Source: Ideonella oryzae
Lineage (GTDB): Bacteria > Pseudomonadota > Gammaproteobacteria > Burkholderiales > Burkholderiaceae_C
NCBI RefSeq assembly: GCF_024055665.1
Contig: NZ_JAMXMC010000009.1
Span: 222,852-286,851, forward strand
Direction: 5' to 3'
DNA length: 64,000 bases
This document shows, in pieces, positions 20,681-31,384 of the stretch. Numbering within the stretch: position 1 is the first letter of the stretch; every line of letters begins with the position of its first letter. Below the pieces are notes generated by a model. It was not told where the DNA came from. It saw nothing but the letters and a program-made list of their open reading frames with translations, and did no database searches. The translations under genes were made by a program, and so were the position numbers.

Positions 20681-21091
20681 ATGAGTACTTACCACGCCGT
20701 CGTCTGGATGGACCAGAAGGAAGCCCACGTGATGCACTTCGACACGGAGTCGATGCAGGCCGAGCGCGTCAAGTCGCGCAGCCACCACCAGCGCCCGGCC
20801 GGCCAGTTGCAGAAGGACAGCCACCACGCCGGCATGACCGAAAAGGAAGCCGCCGAATACTTCGGTGCCATCGCGCAAGCCCTGGAAGGCTCGCACGAGG
20901 TGCTGGTGCTCGGCCCGGCCCGCATGCACGAAGAGTTCAAGGAGTGGCTGGCCAAACACCTGCCGGCCGTGGCCAAGACCGTCGTCGGCAGCGAGAAGGC
21001 CGACCACCCGACCGATGGCCAGGTGGTGGCCCTGGCCCGCCGCTACTTCCACAAGTTCGACAACATGGCAGGCAAGGCCGGCGGGCGCTGA
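20681..21091 (+). CDS. eRF1-like small 'translational machinery' protein
   Basis: A 136-residue protein beginning MSTYHAVVWMDQKEAHVMHF, with later blocks HEVLVLGPARMHEEFKEWL and HPTDGQVVALARRYFHKFD. This matches the small proteins annotated as translational machinery or host-attachment-like proteins, which resemble the middle domain of eRF1/Pelota. The biochemical role is unknown; a link to stalled or hibernating ribosomes is inference. The histidine-rich segment RSHHQRPAGQLQKDSHH is notable. A strong RBS (GAGGAGAG) precedes the ATG, and a long perfect hairpin follows the gene. Confidence 0.75.
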   Translation: MSTYHAVVWMDQKEAHVMHFDTESMQAERVKSRSHHQRPAGQLQKDSHHAGMTEKEAAEYFGAIAQALEGSHEVLVLGPARMHEEFKEWLAKHLPAVAKTVVGSEKADHPTDGQVVALARRYFHKFDNMAGKAGGR

Positions 21092-21102
21092 GCCCTGCCG
21101 GC

Positions 21103-21141
21103 ACCGGTCGGCCGCCCCGGGAGGGGCCGGGGCCGACCGGT
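21103..21141. terminator. Bidirectional terminator-like hairpin
   Basis: Perfect 11-bp arms (ACCGGTCGGCC at 21103-21113 and GGCCGACCGGT at 21131-21141) sit between the convergent ends of the eRF1-like gene and the RutG-like permease gene. The loop is itself G/C-rich and can pair further. Confidence 0.65.
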
Positions 21142-21149
21142 TGACGCCA

Positions 21150-22433
21150 TCAACCCTTCTTGCCGCCCAGCAGGGCGTGCAACAGGATGGCGCCGAAGGT
21201 GGCGGTGCCGATGCCGCCCAGCGCAAAGCCCCCGAAGTGCAGCGTGTAGTCACCGGTGCCCAGCACCAGCGTCACCGCCGCCACCATCAGGTTGCGGTTG
21301 TCGGTGAAGTCGACCTTGTTGTCGACCCAGATCTTGGCGCCCGAGACGGCGATCAGGCCGAACACCACGATGGACACGCCGCCCATCACCGCCAGCGGGA
21401 TGGTCTGGATCAGCGCGCCGAACTTGGGCGAGAAGCCCAGCACGATGGCCAGCAGGGCCGCGAACACGAAGTTGGCGGTCGAGTAGATCTTGGTCGCCGC
21501 CATCACGCCGATGTTCTCGGCATAGGTCGTCACGCCGGTGCCACCCACCGCGCCGGACACCATGGTGGCCACACCGTCGCCGATGAAGGCGCGGCCCATG
21601 GAGCCATCCAGGTTGCGGCCGGTCATCGCGCTGACCGCCTTGATATGGCCCAGGTTCTCGGCCACCAGGATCAGCGCCACCGGCGCGATCAGCAGTGCCG
21701 CCGAGCCGGTGAACACCGGGCTGGCGAAATGCGGAAGGCCGATCCAGGCGGCGTTCGCCACGCCGCTGAAGTCCAGCGGCTTGCCCAGACCCAGGCCGTT
21801 GGTCAGCACGGCATAGACCACGCTGGCCAGGATCAGGCCGGCCAGAATCAGCAGACGCTGCAGCAGGCCCGAGGTGCGCACGGCCACCAGGCCCACGCAC
21901 AGCACGGTGATGCCCTGCATCCACTTGTCGAACTCGGTGGGCGCCATGTTCTTGATCGGCACGCCCGCCAGGTTCAGGCCGATGACCGCCACCACCGCGC
22001 CGGTGACCACCGGTGGCATCAGGCGCTCGACCCAGGCCGTGCCCACGCCCATCACCACCGCGCCGATCAGCGCGTAGACCGCCCCGCAGACGATGATGCC
22101 GCCCAGCGCCACGCCGATGTTGGCATTGGCCCCGCCGCCGGCAAAGCCGGTGGCGGCGATCACCACGCCGATGAAGGCGAAGGACGAGCCCAGGTAGCTG
22201 GGCACCTTGCCGCCGACGATCAGGAAGAAGATCAGGGTGCCGATGCCCGACATCAGGATCGCCACATTGGGATCGAAGCCCATCAGGATCGGGGCCAGCA
22301 CCGTGGCGCCGAACATGGCGATCACGTGCTGCATGCCCATCACCGCGGTCTGCGGCCAGGACAGGCGTTCATCGGGGGCGACGACGCGGCCGGGTTCGGC
22401 CGGCACCTCGCGCCATTGGGGAATCAGGGACAT
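21150..22433 (-). CDS. NCS2-family pyrimidine permease, RutG/UraA-like
   Basis: A protein of 427 residues with 12-14 membrane segments. VAPDERLSWPQTAVMGMQH, the conserved histidine region HVIAMFGATVLAPILMG, KVPSYLGSSFAFIGVVIAAT, MPPVVTGAVVAVIGLNLA, LVAENLGHIKAVSAMTGRN and GDGVATMVSGAVGGTGVTTY are very close to E. coli RutG, and NCS2 signatures for nucleobase:H+ symport are present. It should import uracil or a related base. The ATG at 22433 has a GAGGAG RBS; the longer open frame runs through the small upstream gene. No rut degradation genes are in the window. Confidence 0.9.
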   Translation of the reverse strand: MSLIPQWREVPAEPGRVVAPDERLSWPQTAVMGMQHVIAMFGATVLAPILMGFDPNVAILMSGIGTLIFFLIVGGKVPSYLGSSFAFIGVVIAATGFAGGGANANIGVALGGIIVCGAVYALIGAVVMGVGTAWVERLMPPVVTGAVVAVIGLNLAGVPIKNMAPTEFDKWMQGITVLCVGLVAVRTSGLLQRLLILAGLILASVVYAVLTNGLGLGKPLDFSGVANAAWIGLPHFASPVFTGSAALLIAPVALILVAENLGHIKAVSAMTGRNLDGSMGRAFIGDGVATMVSGAVGGTGVTTYAENIGVMAATKIYSTANFVFAALLAIVLGFSPKFGALIQTIPLAVMGGVSIVVFGLIAVSGAKIWVDNKVDFTDNRNLMVAAVTLVLGTGDYTLHFGGFALGGIGTATFGAILLHALLGGKKG

Positions 22434-22539
22434 GCGATCTCCTCGCTGTTGTTCGGGGGTCGGGTGAGAAAAGAGTGCGCGGCCACGCCGCGGACCACCG
22501 ACCAGTGTAGGAGAGGCCGCCCCCTCGCGGCCAGCAGGC

Positions 22540-22722
22540 TCAGTCCTGGCCGGGCTCGTCGACCAGACGGCGCGGGGTGCCGCCCTGGCGCAGCCAGTAG
22601 CCCAGCTCGCCATCGCCCAGGCCCAGGTCCCGCAGCTCGCGGGCCTGCGTGGGCAGCCCGGGCCTGGCGACCGGCAGCCAGCGGCGCAGGGCATGGAGGA
22701 AAGTGCGAAGAAGCGTGGACAT
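22540..22722 (-). CDS. Small DUF1127-like protein
   Basis: A 60-residue, arginine-rich protein. The core ARELRDLGLGDGELGYWLRQG resembles the DUF1127/YjiS motif (RELxDLGLxRxDI), and the N-terminal amphipathic helix TLLRTFLHALRRWL is also typical. The ATG at 22722 has GGGAG 6 bases upstream, preferred over an ATG nine codons earlier. Small DUF1127 proteins bind RNA or influence phosphate and stress responses in some alphaproteobacteria; no role is claimed here. It lies between the permease and the divergent LysR gene. Confidence 0.5.
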   Translation of the reverse strand: MSTLLRTFLHALRRWLPVARPGLPTQARELRDLGLGDGELGYWLRQGGTPRRLVDEPGQD

Positions 22723-22811
22723 GGCGGGCTCCCGTGAGGAAGGCGCCATGCTCCGCCGGCGTTTAACATCTGGAAAGTTGAATGTTCTGACGAATTCATT
22801 CAGGAAACCTG

Positions 22812-23693
22812 ATGAGAAACCTCAGCCTGGACCAGCTGCAGACCCTGGTGGCCATTGCCGACCTGGGCACCCTGGCCGCGGCCGCCCAGGCCCTGCACCT
22901 GGCCCCGCCCACGGTGAGCCTGCACATCCACGAGCTGGAGACCCGCCTGGGCATGGCCCTGCTGCTGCGCGACCGCAAAGGTGCGCGGCCCACGCCCGCG
23001 GGGCTGGCCCTGGTGGAAGACGCCCGGCGCCTGCTGCGCGAGCTGGACGAGGCGGTGGCCCGGGCCCGCCGGGTGGCCGAAGGCCGGGCCGGCAAGGTGC
23101 GCCTGGGCACCTCCAGCGGCGTGGTGGTGCACCAGCTGCCCGCGGTGCTGGCCCGGCTGGCCCAGCACAGACCGGAGGTGGAGGTGGAGCTGAGCATCCT
23201 GGGCTCGCAGCAGACGCTGGAGCGGCTGCTGGCCGGGCAGCTGGAGCTGGGCATCGTCGCCCTGCCGCTGCCGCCCCAGGGCGAGCTGGTGGTCCAGCCC
23301 TGGCGCGAGGACGCGATGATGGCCTGGCTGCCCGCCGGTTGGACGGTGCCGGAGACAGTGACGCCCGCCTGGCTGGCCGAGCGGCCGCTGGTGGCCAACG
23401 ACGGCAGCACCCAGATGCACCGGCTGACCGCGGCCTGGTTCGCCCAGGCCGGCCACCACCCGCGCGCGCGCATCGAGCTGAACTACACCGAGGCGATGAA
23501 GAGCCTGGTGGCCGCCGGCTACGGCGCGGCCGTGCTGCCGCTCGAGCGCGGCGAAAACACGCCGCTGCCGGATGGCGTGGTGGTGCGGCCGCTGGCGCCG
23601 CCACTGGTGCGGCGCCTGGGTCTGGCGCACCGGCCGCCGGCCCTGCTGGACGCCCCCACCCGGGCGGTGCTGCAGCTGCTCACCCCCGACTGA
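22812..23693 (+). CDS. LysR-family transcriptional regulator
   Basis: A 293-residue regulator. The N-terminal winged helix-turn-helix reads LDQLQTLVAIADLGTLAAAA then LHLAPPTVSLHIHELETRLG and LLLRDRKGARPTPAG, in LysR order. The C-terminal part is a two-lobed effector-binding domain (KVRLGTSSGVVVHQLPAVLA, NYTEAMKSLVAAGYGAAVLP). The effector is unknown. It is divergent from the small DUF1127-like gene and the RutG-like permease, so control of the permease is a reasonable inference. The ATG at 22812 follows a T/A-rich stretch that may hold its promoter. Confidence 0.92.
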   Translation: MRNLSLDQLQTLVAIADLGTLAAAAQALHLAPPTVSLHIHELETRLGMALLLRDRKGARPTPAGLALVEDARRLLRELDEAVARARRVAEGRAGKVRLGTSSGVVVHQLPAVLARLAQHRPEVEVELSILGSQQTLERLLAGQLELGIVALPLPPQGELVVQPWREDAMMAWLPAGWTVPETVTPAWLAERPLVANDGSTQMHRLTAAWFAQAGHHPRARIELNYTEAMKSLVAAGYGAAVLPLERGENTPLPDGVVVRPLAPPLVRRLGLAHRPPALLDAPTRAVLQLLTPD

Positions 23694-23718
23694 GCGGGGG
23701 CTCGGGCCAGGGCTGCGC

Positions 23719-25446
<1,728 letters not shown>

Positions 25447-25450
25447 CGCA

Positions 25451-26512
25451 TCACTCCAGGCCGCGCAGCTTCGGGTCCAGCGCATCGCGCCAGGCATCGG
25501 CCATCAGCGAGAAGGCCGTCACGAACACCGCCATGAAGACGGTGGCGGTGGCCAGCTGCCACCAGTAGCCCAGGATCAGCTCGGCCTGGGCCTCGGCCAG
25601 CATGGTGCCCCAGCTGACCTGGTCCACCGGCACCCCCAGGCCCAGGTAGGACAGAATCACCTCGCTCTTGATGAAGCCCACCACCAGCAGCGACATGCGC
25701 ACCAGGATCACGTGGCTGACGTTGGGCAGGATGTGGCGGAAGATGCGCGACATCGACGAGGCACCGATGGCCTCGGCCGCCCGCACGTACTCGCGCGCCC
25801 GGTGCTTCATGAACTCGGCGCGCACCTGGCGGTACAGGTCGGTCCAGCCGGTCAGGCCCAGGATCAGCACCACGGTGCCGATGCCCCGGCCCAGCACCGC
25901 CGCGAAGGCGAAGATCAGCAGGATGTAGGGAATGGCGGTGAAGACGTTGTAGAGCCACTCCAGGAAGTCGCCCACCTTGCCGCCGAAGAAGCCGGCGAAG
26001 GCGCCCAGCGCGGTGCCCACCAGCGTGGCCACCAACGCGGCCAGCACACCGACGAAGACCGAGACCTGCGTGCCCTTGATCGCCTTGTCCAGCACGTTGC
26101 GGCCCAGGCGGTCGGCGCCCAGCGGCAGGGTGTCGGCCTTGGGGGTCTCGACGGCGTGGTACTGCTTGGCGCGCTCGGCCCACTCGGCATAGCGCGGCGC
26201 CAGCGGGTCGATGTCCGCCAGGTCCACATTGGGGGCCAGGTCCTCGGCCTTGGGCTGGGATGGGTCCGCCGCACGGGCACCCATCACCGTGGGCGGGGCA
26301 TTGGGCACGGCCACCTCGTTCTGCCAGCCGCCAGCCACCAACCCGGTGGCCGACAGCAGGATCAGCAGCAGGAAAGCCGCCACCACCACCAGCGACACCA
26401 CGCCCACCCGGTCCTTGCGGAACCGCCGCCAGGCCGCCTGCCAGACGCCTTCGGAACGCAGAGGCGCACCTGCCGGCGCCGCGCCGGCCACTTGTTGGAT
26501 CACTGCACTCAT
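25451..26512 (-). CDS. Peptide ABC transporter permease (YejE-like)
   Basis: A 353-residue inner-membrane protein of the DppC/YejE type. An N-terminal membrane segment (FLLLILLSATGLVAGGW, about residues 43-60) is followed by a periplasmic loop, then five segments. The EAA loop is REYVRAAEAIGASSMSRIFRHI (split for length as EYVRAAEAIGASS and IFRHILPN). The C-terminus SLMADAWRDALDPKLRGLE is typical. The ATG overlaps the stop of the upstream permease (ATGA), showing coupling. Confidence 0.92.
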   Translation of the reverse strand: MSAVIQQVAGAAPAGAPLRSEGVWQAAWRRFRKDRVGVVSLVVVAAFLLLILLSATGLVAGGWQNEVAVPNAPPTVMGARAADPSQPKAEDLAPNVDLADIDPLAPRYAEWAERAKQYHAVETPKADTLPLGADRLGRNVLDKAIKGTQVSVFVGVLAALVATLVGTALGAFAGFFGGKVGDFLEWLYNVFTAIPYILLIFAFAAVLGRGIGTVVLILGLTGWTDLYRQVRAEFMKHRAREYVRAAEAIGASSMSRIFRHILPNVSHVILVRMSLLVVGFIKSEVILSYLGLGVPVDQVSWGTMLAEAQAELILGYWWQLATATVFMAVFVTAFSLMADAWRDALDPKLRGLE

Positions 26513-27447
26513 TTCAGCACCACCCGCGGGTCAACCAGCTTGTACAGCAGGTCCGTGCCCAGATTGATCAGCATCGTCAGCACCGCCAGGTAGACGGTGG
26601 CCGCCTGGATGACGGGGTAGTCGCTGCGGTTGACCGCCAGCAGCACCTCGCGGCCCAGGCCGGGGATGGAGAAGAAGACCTCGATCAGGAAGGAGCCGAC
26701 GAAGATGCCCGGCAGCGCCAGGCCCACGTTGGTCAGGATGGGGATCATCGCGTTGCGCAGCACATGCTTGAACAGCACCGCGCCCTCGCCCAGGCCCTTG
26801 GCCCGCGCGGTGCGCACGTAGTCCTGCCCCAGCTCATCCAGGAAGAAGGTGCGGTAAAGCCGCGTTTGCGGGGCCAGGCCCACGGCCACCGCCAGCAGTA
26901 GCGGCAGCGGCACGTACTGCACCAGGTTGGTCCAGGTCGAGTCGCTCCAGCCTTGCACCGGGAACCAGCCGAGCTGGAAGCCAAACACGTACTGCCCGAC
27001 GATCACATAGACCAGGAAGGAGATCGACAGCGCCACCGTGGTCACCACCATGATGGTGCGGTCGGTCAGCGAGCCCCGCACATAGGCCACGCCCAGGGCC
27101 ACCGGAATGGCCAGCAGCGAGTCCAGGATCAGGATGGGCACCATCACCGTCAGCGTGGCCGGCAGGCGGCTGGCGAACAGGTGGGCCACCGGCTCGCTGG
27201 TCGCCCAGCTCTTGCCCCAGTCGAAGGTCGCGATCTGCTTGACGAAGATCCACAGCTGGAACCACCAGGGCTGATCCAGTCCCAGTTCCTGCCGGATCGC
27301 GGCGATCTGCGCCTGGGTGGCGTTCTGCCCCGCCAGGATGACGGCAGGGTCGCTGCCGAAGAACTTGAAGAGGACGAACACCAGCAGGACCACCCCGAGG
27401 AGGGTCGGCACCATCTGCCACAGGCGCCGTATCAGGTAGGCAAGCAT
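26509..27447 (-). CDS. Peptide ABC transporter permease (YejB-like)
   Basis: A 312-residue DppB/YejB-type permease. MLAYLIRRLWQMVPTLLGVV is the usual N-terminal membrane segment. The EAA loop DYVRTARAKGLGEGAVLFKH lies in the C-terminal half, followed by GSFLIEVFFSIPGLGREVLL. It forms the pore with the YejE-like subunit. It is the first gene of the minus-strand operon, divergent from three binding-protein genes, with 174 bases between that must contain both promoters. Confidence 0.92.
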   Translation of the reverse strand: MLAYLIRRLWQMVPTLLGVVLLVFVLFKFFGSDPAVILAGQNATQAQIAAIRQELGLDQPWWFQLWIFVKQIATFDWGKSWATSEPVAHLFASRLPATLTVMVPILILDSLLAIPVALGVAYVRGSLTDRTIMVVTTVALSISFLVYVIVGQYVFGFQLGWFPVQGWSDSTWTNLVQYVPLPLLLAVAVGLAPQTRLYRTFFLDELGQDYVRTARAKGLGEGAVLFKHVLRNAMIPILTNVGLALPGIFVGSFLIEVFFSIPGLGREVLLAVNRSDYPVIQAATVYLAVLTMLINLGTDLLYKLVDPRVVLK

Positions 27448-27621
27448 AGAGAGACGACAGGGTTGAGGCGGGGCGGCTTGTGGCCACCGAGCCAGGCTGA
27501 AGAATGCGCGAGTGTAGGCGGGGCGCGATCTGGGGCCTCCCTAACGCAAACCCTGTGCCAGCGTCATCCCTCCTCTTGGGGCGGATAGACTCGAGCGCTT
27601 TGCAACTCGGAACAGCGGCAC
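27448..27621. promoter_or_regulatory. Divergent promoter region, transporter operon and binding-protein genes
   Basis: This non-coding interval separates the permease operon from the first binding-protein gene. TAGACT at 27588 is a possible plus-strand -10; the same ATAGACTCG string occurs upstream of the other binding-protein gene, at about 6648. I found no convincing operator. Confidence 0.4.
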
Positions 27622-29448
27622 ATGGGCTGGATTCGAACCCTGGTGCGGGCCACAAGCCTGGCCCTCTCGCTGATGCCCGCGGCCCAGTCCGCCGAAGCCC
27701 CCGCGTCCGTGCCCCCGGACGCGAAGGTGGTGCGTTTTGCCTTCCCGGCGGCCGAAACCGGCTTCGATCCGGCACGCATCTCCGACACCTATTCCAACCA
27801 GGTGGTCGCGCACATTCTCGAAGCGCCGCTGACCTACGACTACCTGGCCCGCCCGACGGAGCTGCGAACGCTCACGGCGGCCGCGCCGCCCGAGCACTCG
27901 GCCGACTTCACGGTGTGGACAGTGCGCATCCGCCCGGGCATCTACTTCGCCGACGATCCGGCCTTCAAGGGCCAGAAGCGCGAGCTGACCGCGGCCGACT
28001 ACGCCTACGCGATCAAGCGCTACTACGACCCGCGTTGGAAGAGCCCTGTCTACAGCCAGTACCGCGAGTACCACGTGCTGGGCCTGGAGGAGTTGCGCCA
28101 GAAGGCCCTGGACAGCCGCCACCCCTTCAACTACGACACCCCGGTGGCCGGCCTGCAGACGCCCGACCGCTACACCCTGCGCGTCACGCTGGGGCGACCC
28201 AACCCGCTGTTCGATCTGGTCATGGCCAACACGAACAGCTTCGGTGCCATGGCGCACGAGGTGGTGGAGGCCTACGGCCAGGACGTGGACGCCCACCCGG
28301 TGGGCACCGGCCCCTTCCGCCTGGCCCAGTGGCGCCGCTCCTCGCTGATCGTGCTGGAGCGCAACCCGGGCTATCGCGACGACTTCTACGACGCCCACCC
28401 GGCCGCCGACGACGCCGCGGGGCAAGCCCTGCTGGCGCGCTTCAAGGGCCGCAAGCTGCCGATGATCGACCGGCTGGAATTCGCCATCATCGAGCAGCCC
28501 CAGCCCACCTGGCTGTCCTTCCTGGCCAAGGATTTCGACCTGGTGATGACCCCGCTGGACTACGCCCCCATCGCCGTGCCGGGGGGCCATCTGGCGCCCA
28601 ACCTGACCAAACAGGGCATCCAGCTGGAGCGGGTGCTGCGTTCGGACCAGACTTACACCTACTTCAACATGAACGACCCGGTGGTGGGGGGCTACACCGC
28701 CGAGAAGATCGCGCTGCGACGGGCCATCTCGCTGGCCTACGACAACATGGCCGAGATCAACCGGGTGCGCCGTGGCCTGGGCATCCCGGCCAAAACCATG
28801 CTGGTGCCCAACACCTACGGCTACGACCCGAAGCAGAACTTCGGCTTCAGCGAGTACGACCCGGCCAAGGCCCGCGCCCTGCTGGACCTCTACGGCTACG
28901 TGGACAAGGACGGCGACGGCTGGCGCGACCAGCCGGACGGCAAGCCGCTGGTGATCCGTTTCACGACCGAGAGCGACGAGAGCAGCCGCCAGTTCAACGA
29001 GCTCTGGGGCAAGTACATGAAGGCCGTGGGTCTGCACGTGGAGTTCCTGCCCGGGCAATGGCCCGACAACTTCAAGCTGGCCCAGGCCGGGAACGTGCAA
29101 ATGTGGATGCTGGGTCAGACCGCCACCTCCCCCGACGGCTCGGACTACCTGCACGAGGCCTTTGGCCCCGAGGCTGGCGCCAACAACCTGTCCTTCTTCA
29201 AGCTGCCGGCCTACGACGATCTGGTGCGCCGAATCGACCAGATGCCGCCCGGCCCCGAGCGCGACGCGCTGATCACCCAGGCCCAGAGCTTGCTGGCGGT
29301 GTACATGCCGATCAAGCCGCATGTGCACCGCGTCCGTCTGTACCTGTCCCAGCCCTGGCTGCTGGGTTACCGCACCCACCCCTTCGCCCTCGATTTCGGC
29401 CGCTTTGTGGACGTGGACCTCCAGAAGAAGTCCGCCGCCCTGCACTGA
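27622..29448 (+). CDS. YejA-like peptide-binding protein, paralogue 1 (Sec signal)
   Basis: A 608-residue family 5 extracellular solute-binding protein. The N-terminus MGWIRTLVRATSLALSLMPA is an ordinary Sec signal peptide. The family pattern is clear: KVVRFAFPAAETGFDPARIS, RPGIYFADDPAFKGQKRELT, HPVGTGPFRLAQWRRSSLIV and GGYTAEKIALRRAISLAYDN. A DKDGDGWRD loop near residue 430 resembles a calcium-binding DxDxDG turn and recurs in both paralogues downstream. It should deliver peptides or similar oligomers to the adjacent YejBEF-type importer. It is the most divergent of the three copies. Confidence 0.9.
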   Translation: MGWIRTLVRATSLALSLMPAAQSAEAPASVPPDAKVVRFAFPAAETGFDPARISDTYSNQVVAHILEAPLTYDYLARPTELRTLTAAAPPEHSADFTVWTVRIRPGIYFADDPAFKGQKRELTAADYAYAIKRYYDPRWKSPVYSQYREYHVLGLEELRQKALDSRHPFNYDTPVAGLQTPDRYTLRVTLGRPNPLFDLVMANTNSFGAMAHEVVEAYGQDVDAHPVGTGPFRLAQWRRSSLIVLERNPGYRDDFYDAHPAADDAAGQALLARFKGRKLPMIDRLEFAIIEQPQPTWLSFLAKDFDLVMTPLDYAPIAVPGGHLAPNLTKQGIQLERVLRSDQTYTYFNMNDPVVGGYTAEKIALRRAISLAYDNMAEINRVRRGLGIPAKTMLVPNTYGYDPKQNFGFSEYDPAKARALLDLYGYVDKDGDGWRDQPDGKPLVIRFTTESDESSRQFNELWGKYMKAVGLHVEFLPGQWPDNFKLAQAGNVQMWMLGQTATSPDGSDYLHEAFGPEAGANNLSFFKLPAYDDLVRRIDQMPPGPERDALITQAQSLLAVYMPIKPHVHRVRLYLSQPWLLGYRTHPFALDFGRFVDVDLQKKSAALH

Positions 29449-29493
29449 CGGCCTGGTGCCACCCTGACACCGTTGCCTGAACTGACCGAGTCC

Positions 29494-31380
29494 ATGTCCG
29501 AGCCTTCCCAGTCCCCGCGCACGTCCGACACCCTTCCCTCCCGCGAACGCCGGCAGTGGCTGCAGGCCGCCAGCCTGGGCGGCGCCGGTGCCCTGCTGGG
29601 CGGCACATCCACCGAGGCTGTCGCCGGGCCCGGCGACAGCGCCGGCCGCCCATCCAAGGTCCTGCGCTACGCCCTGCGGGTGGCCGAAACCGGCTTCGAC
29701 CCGGCCAAGGTGAGCGACCTGTATTCGCACCTGATCATCGCCAACATCCTGGAAGGCCTGTACGAGTACGACCACCTGGCCAGGCCGGCCAAGATCAGGC
29801 CCTGCACGGCCGCCGCCATGCCGGAGATCTCGAACGACTACCGCGTCTTCGTGGTCCGGCTGCGCCCGGGCATCTACTTTTCTTCTGACCCGGCCTTCAA
29901 GGGCAAGAAGCGCGAACTGGTGGCCGAGGACTACATCTACGCCCTCAAGCGCCACGCCGACCCGGCCAACAAGAGCCCCATCTGGGGCGACTATGAGGAG
30001 CTGGACTTCATCGGCCTGAACGCCCTGCGCGAAGAGGCCTTGAAGTCGCGCAAGCCCTTCGACTACGACCGCGTGGTGCCGGGCGCGCGCGCCCTGGACC
30101 GCTACACCCTGCGCTTCGAGCTGAGCCAGAGCCGGCCCCGGCTGGTGGAGACCCTGGCCGTGGGAGATGCCTTGGGCGCCGTGGCCCGCGAGGTGGTGGA
30201 GTTCTATGGGCCCGAGGAGATCATGGGCCACCCGGTGGGCACCGGCCCCTTCCGGCTGGCCCGCTGGCGGCGCAGCTCGCTGATCGCCCTGGAGCGCAAC
30301 CCCGACTACCGGGAACGCTATTACGACGCAGAGCCTGCGGCGGACGATGCCGAGGGCCAGGCCCTGCTGGCCCGCTTCAAGGGGCGACGCTTGCCCATGC
30401 TGGACGGGGTGGAGGTGTCGATCATCGAGGAGAACCAGCCGCGCTGGCTGTCCTTCCTGAATGGCGAGCACAACTTCCTGGAGCGCCTGCCGGAGGATTT
30501 CGCGAGCATCGTCATCCCGGGCGGACACCTGGCGCCCAACCTGTCCAAACAGGGCCTGCGCGCCTACCGCTCCCTGGTGTCGGACATTGTGCTGACCAGC
30601 TACAACATGGAAGACCCGGTGATCGGCGGCTACACGCCCGAGAAGATCGCCCTGCGCCGTGCCATCAATCTGGCACTGGACATCCCGCGCGAAATCGATC
30701 TGGTGCGCCGCGGGCAGGGCATCCCGGCCCAGAGCATGACGGTGCCCAACACCACGGGCTACGACCCTCACTTCCGCTCCGAGATGGGCCAGTACGACCC
30801 AGCCCGGGCGAAGGCCCTGCTGGACATCCACGGCTACACCGACCAGAACGGCGACGGCTGGCGCGAGCGGCCCGATGGCTCACCGCTCAAGCTGGTCAAG
30901 CGCACCCAGCCCGACGGTCAATCGCGCCAGCTCGACGAACTGTGGCAACGCAACATGAACGCGATCGGCATCCAGATCGAGTTCCTGAGCGCCAAGTGGC
31001 CGGAAAACCTGAAGGCCTGCAAGGCTGGCAACTACCAGCTCTGGGGCTTGGGCCTGTCGGCCACCGCGCCCGATGGTCAGGGGGCCCTGGCCTCCCTGTA
31101 CAGCCCCTTGGTGGGCAGCGCTGACTATGCACGCTTCAAGAACGAAGCCTTCGACGAGATCTACCGCAGGATGCAGGTGATCCCGGACGGTGCCGAACGT
31201 GAAGCCCTGTTCCGCCAGGCCAAACGCATCGCCGTCACCTACGCACCCTACAAGTTCCACCTGCACCGCTACGTGACCGACGTCACCCGCCCGGAGGTGC
31301 TGGGCTACCGTCGCGGGGTGTTCTGGCAGAACTGGTGGCAGTACATCGACATCGACACCTCGCTGACCCGCAAGGCCTGA
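29494..31380 (+). CDS. YejA-like peptide-binding protein, paralogue 2 (Tat signal)
   Basis: A 628-residue paralogue. The N-terminus carries a twin-arginine motif (SRERRQWLQAASLGGAGALL), so it is probably exported folded by the Tat system, unlike copy 1. Shared blocks include AETGFDPAKVSDLYSH, RPGIYFSSDPAFKGKKREL, HPVGTGPFRLARWRRSSLIA and the DQNGDGWRE loop. I chose ATG 29494; a TTG at 29473 is in frame but adds nothing recognisable. It is 45 bases after copy 1 and 4 bases before copy 3. The closeness of copies 2 and 3 suggests a later duplication. Confidence 0.9.
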   Translation: MSEPSQSPRTSDTLPSRERRQWLQAASLGGAGALLGGTSTEAVAGPGDSAGRPSKVLRYALRVAETGFDPAKVSDLYSHLIIANILEGLYEYDHLARPAKIRPCTAAAMPEISNDYRVFVVRLRPGIYFSSDPAFKGKKRELVAEDYIYALKRHADPANKSPIWGDYEELDFIGLNALREEALKSRKPFDYDRVVPGARALDRYTLRFELSQSRPRLVETLAVGDALGAVAREVVEFYGPEEIMGHPVGTGPFRLARWRRSSLIALERNPDYRERYYDAEPAADDAEGQALLARFKGRRLPMLDGVEVSIIEENQPRWLSFLNGEHNFLERLPEDFASIVIPGGHLAPNLSKQGLRAYRSLVSDIVLTSYNMEDPVIGGYTPEKIALRRAINLALDIPREIDLVRRGQGIPAQSMTVPNTTGYDPHFRSEMGQYDPARAKALLDIHGYTDQNGDGWRERPDGSPLKLVKRTQPDGQSRQLDELWQRNMNAIGIQIEFLSAKWPENLKACKAGNYQLWGLGLSATAPDGQGALASLYSPLVGSADYARFKNEAFDEIYRRMQVIPDGAEREALFRQAKRIAVTYAPYKFHLHRYVTDVTRPEVLGYRRGVFWQNWWQYIDIDTSLTRKA

Positions 31381-31384
31381 CCCC

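Noticed and set aside
27541..30831. Minus-strand open frame of 1096 codons opposite two binding-protein genes
   Set aside because: Antisense shadow; its internal similarity to the frame opposite copy 3 only reflects duplication of the real genes.
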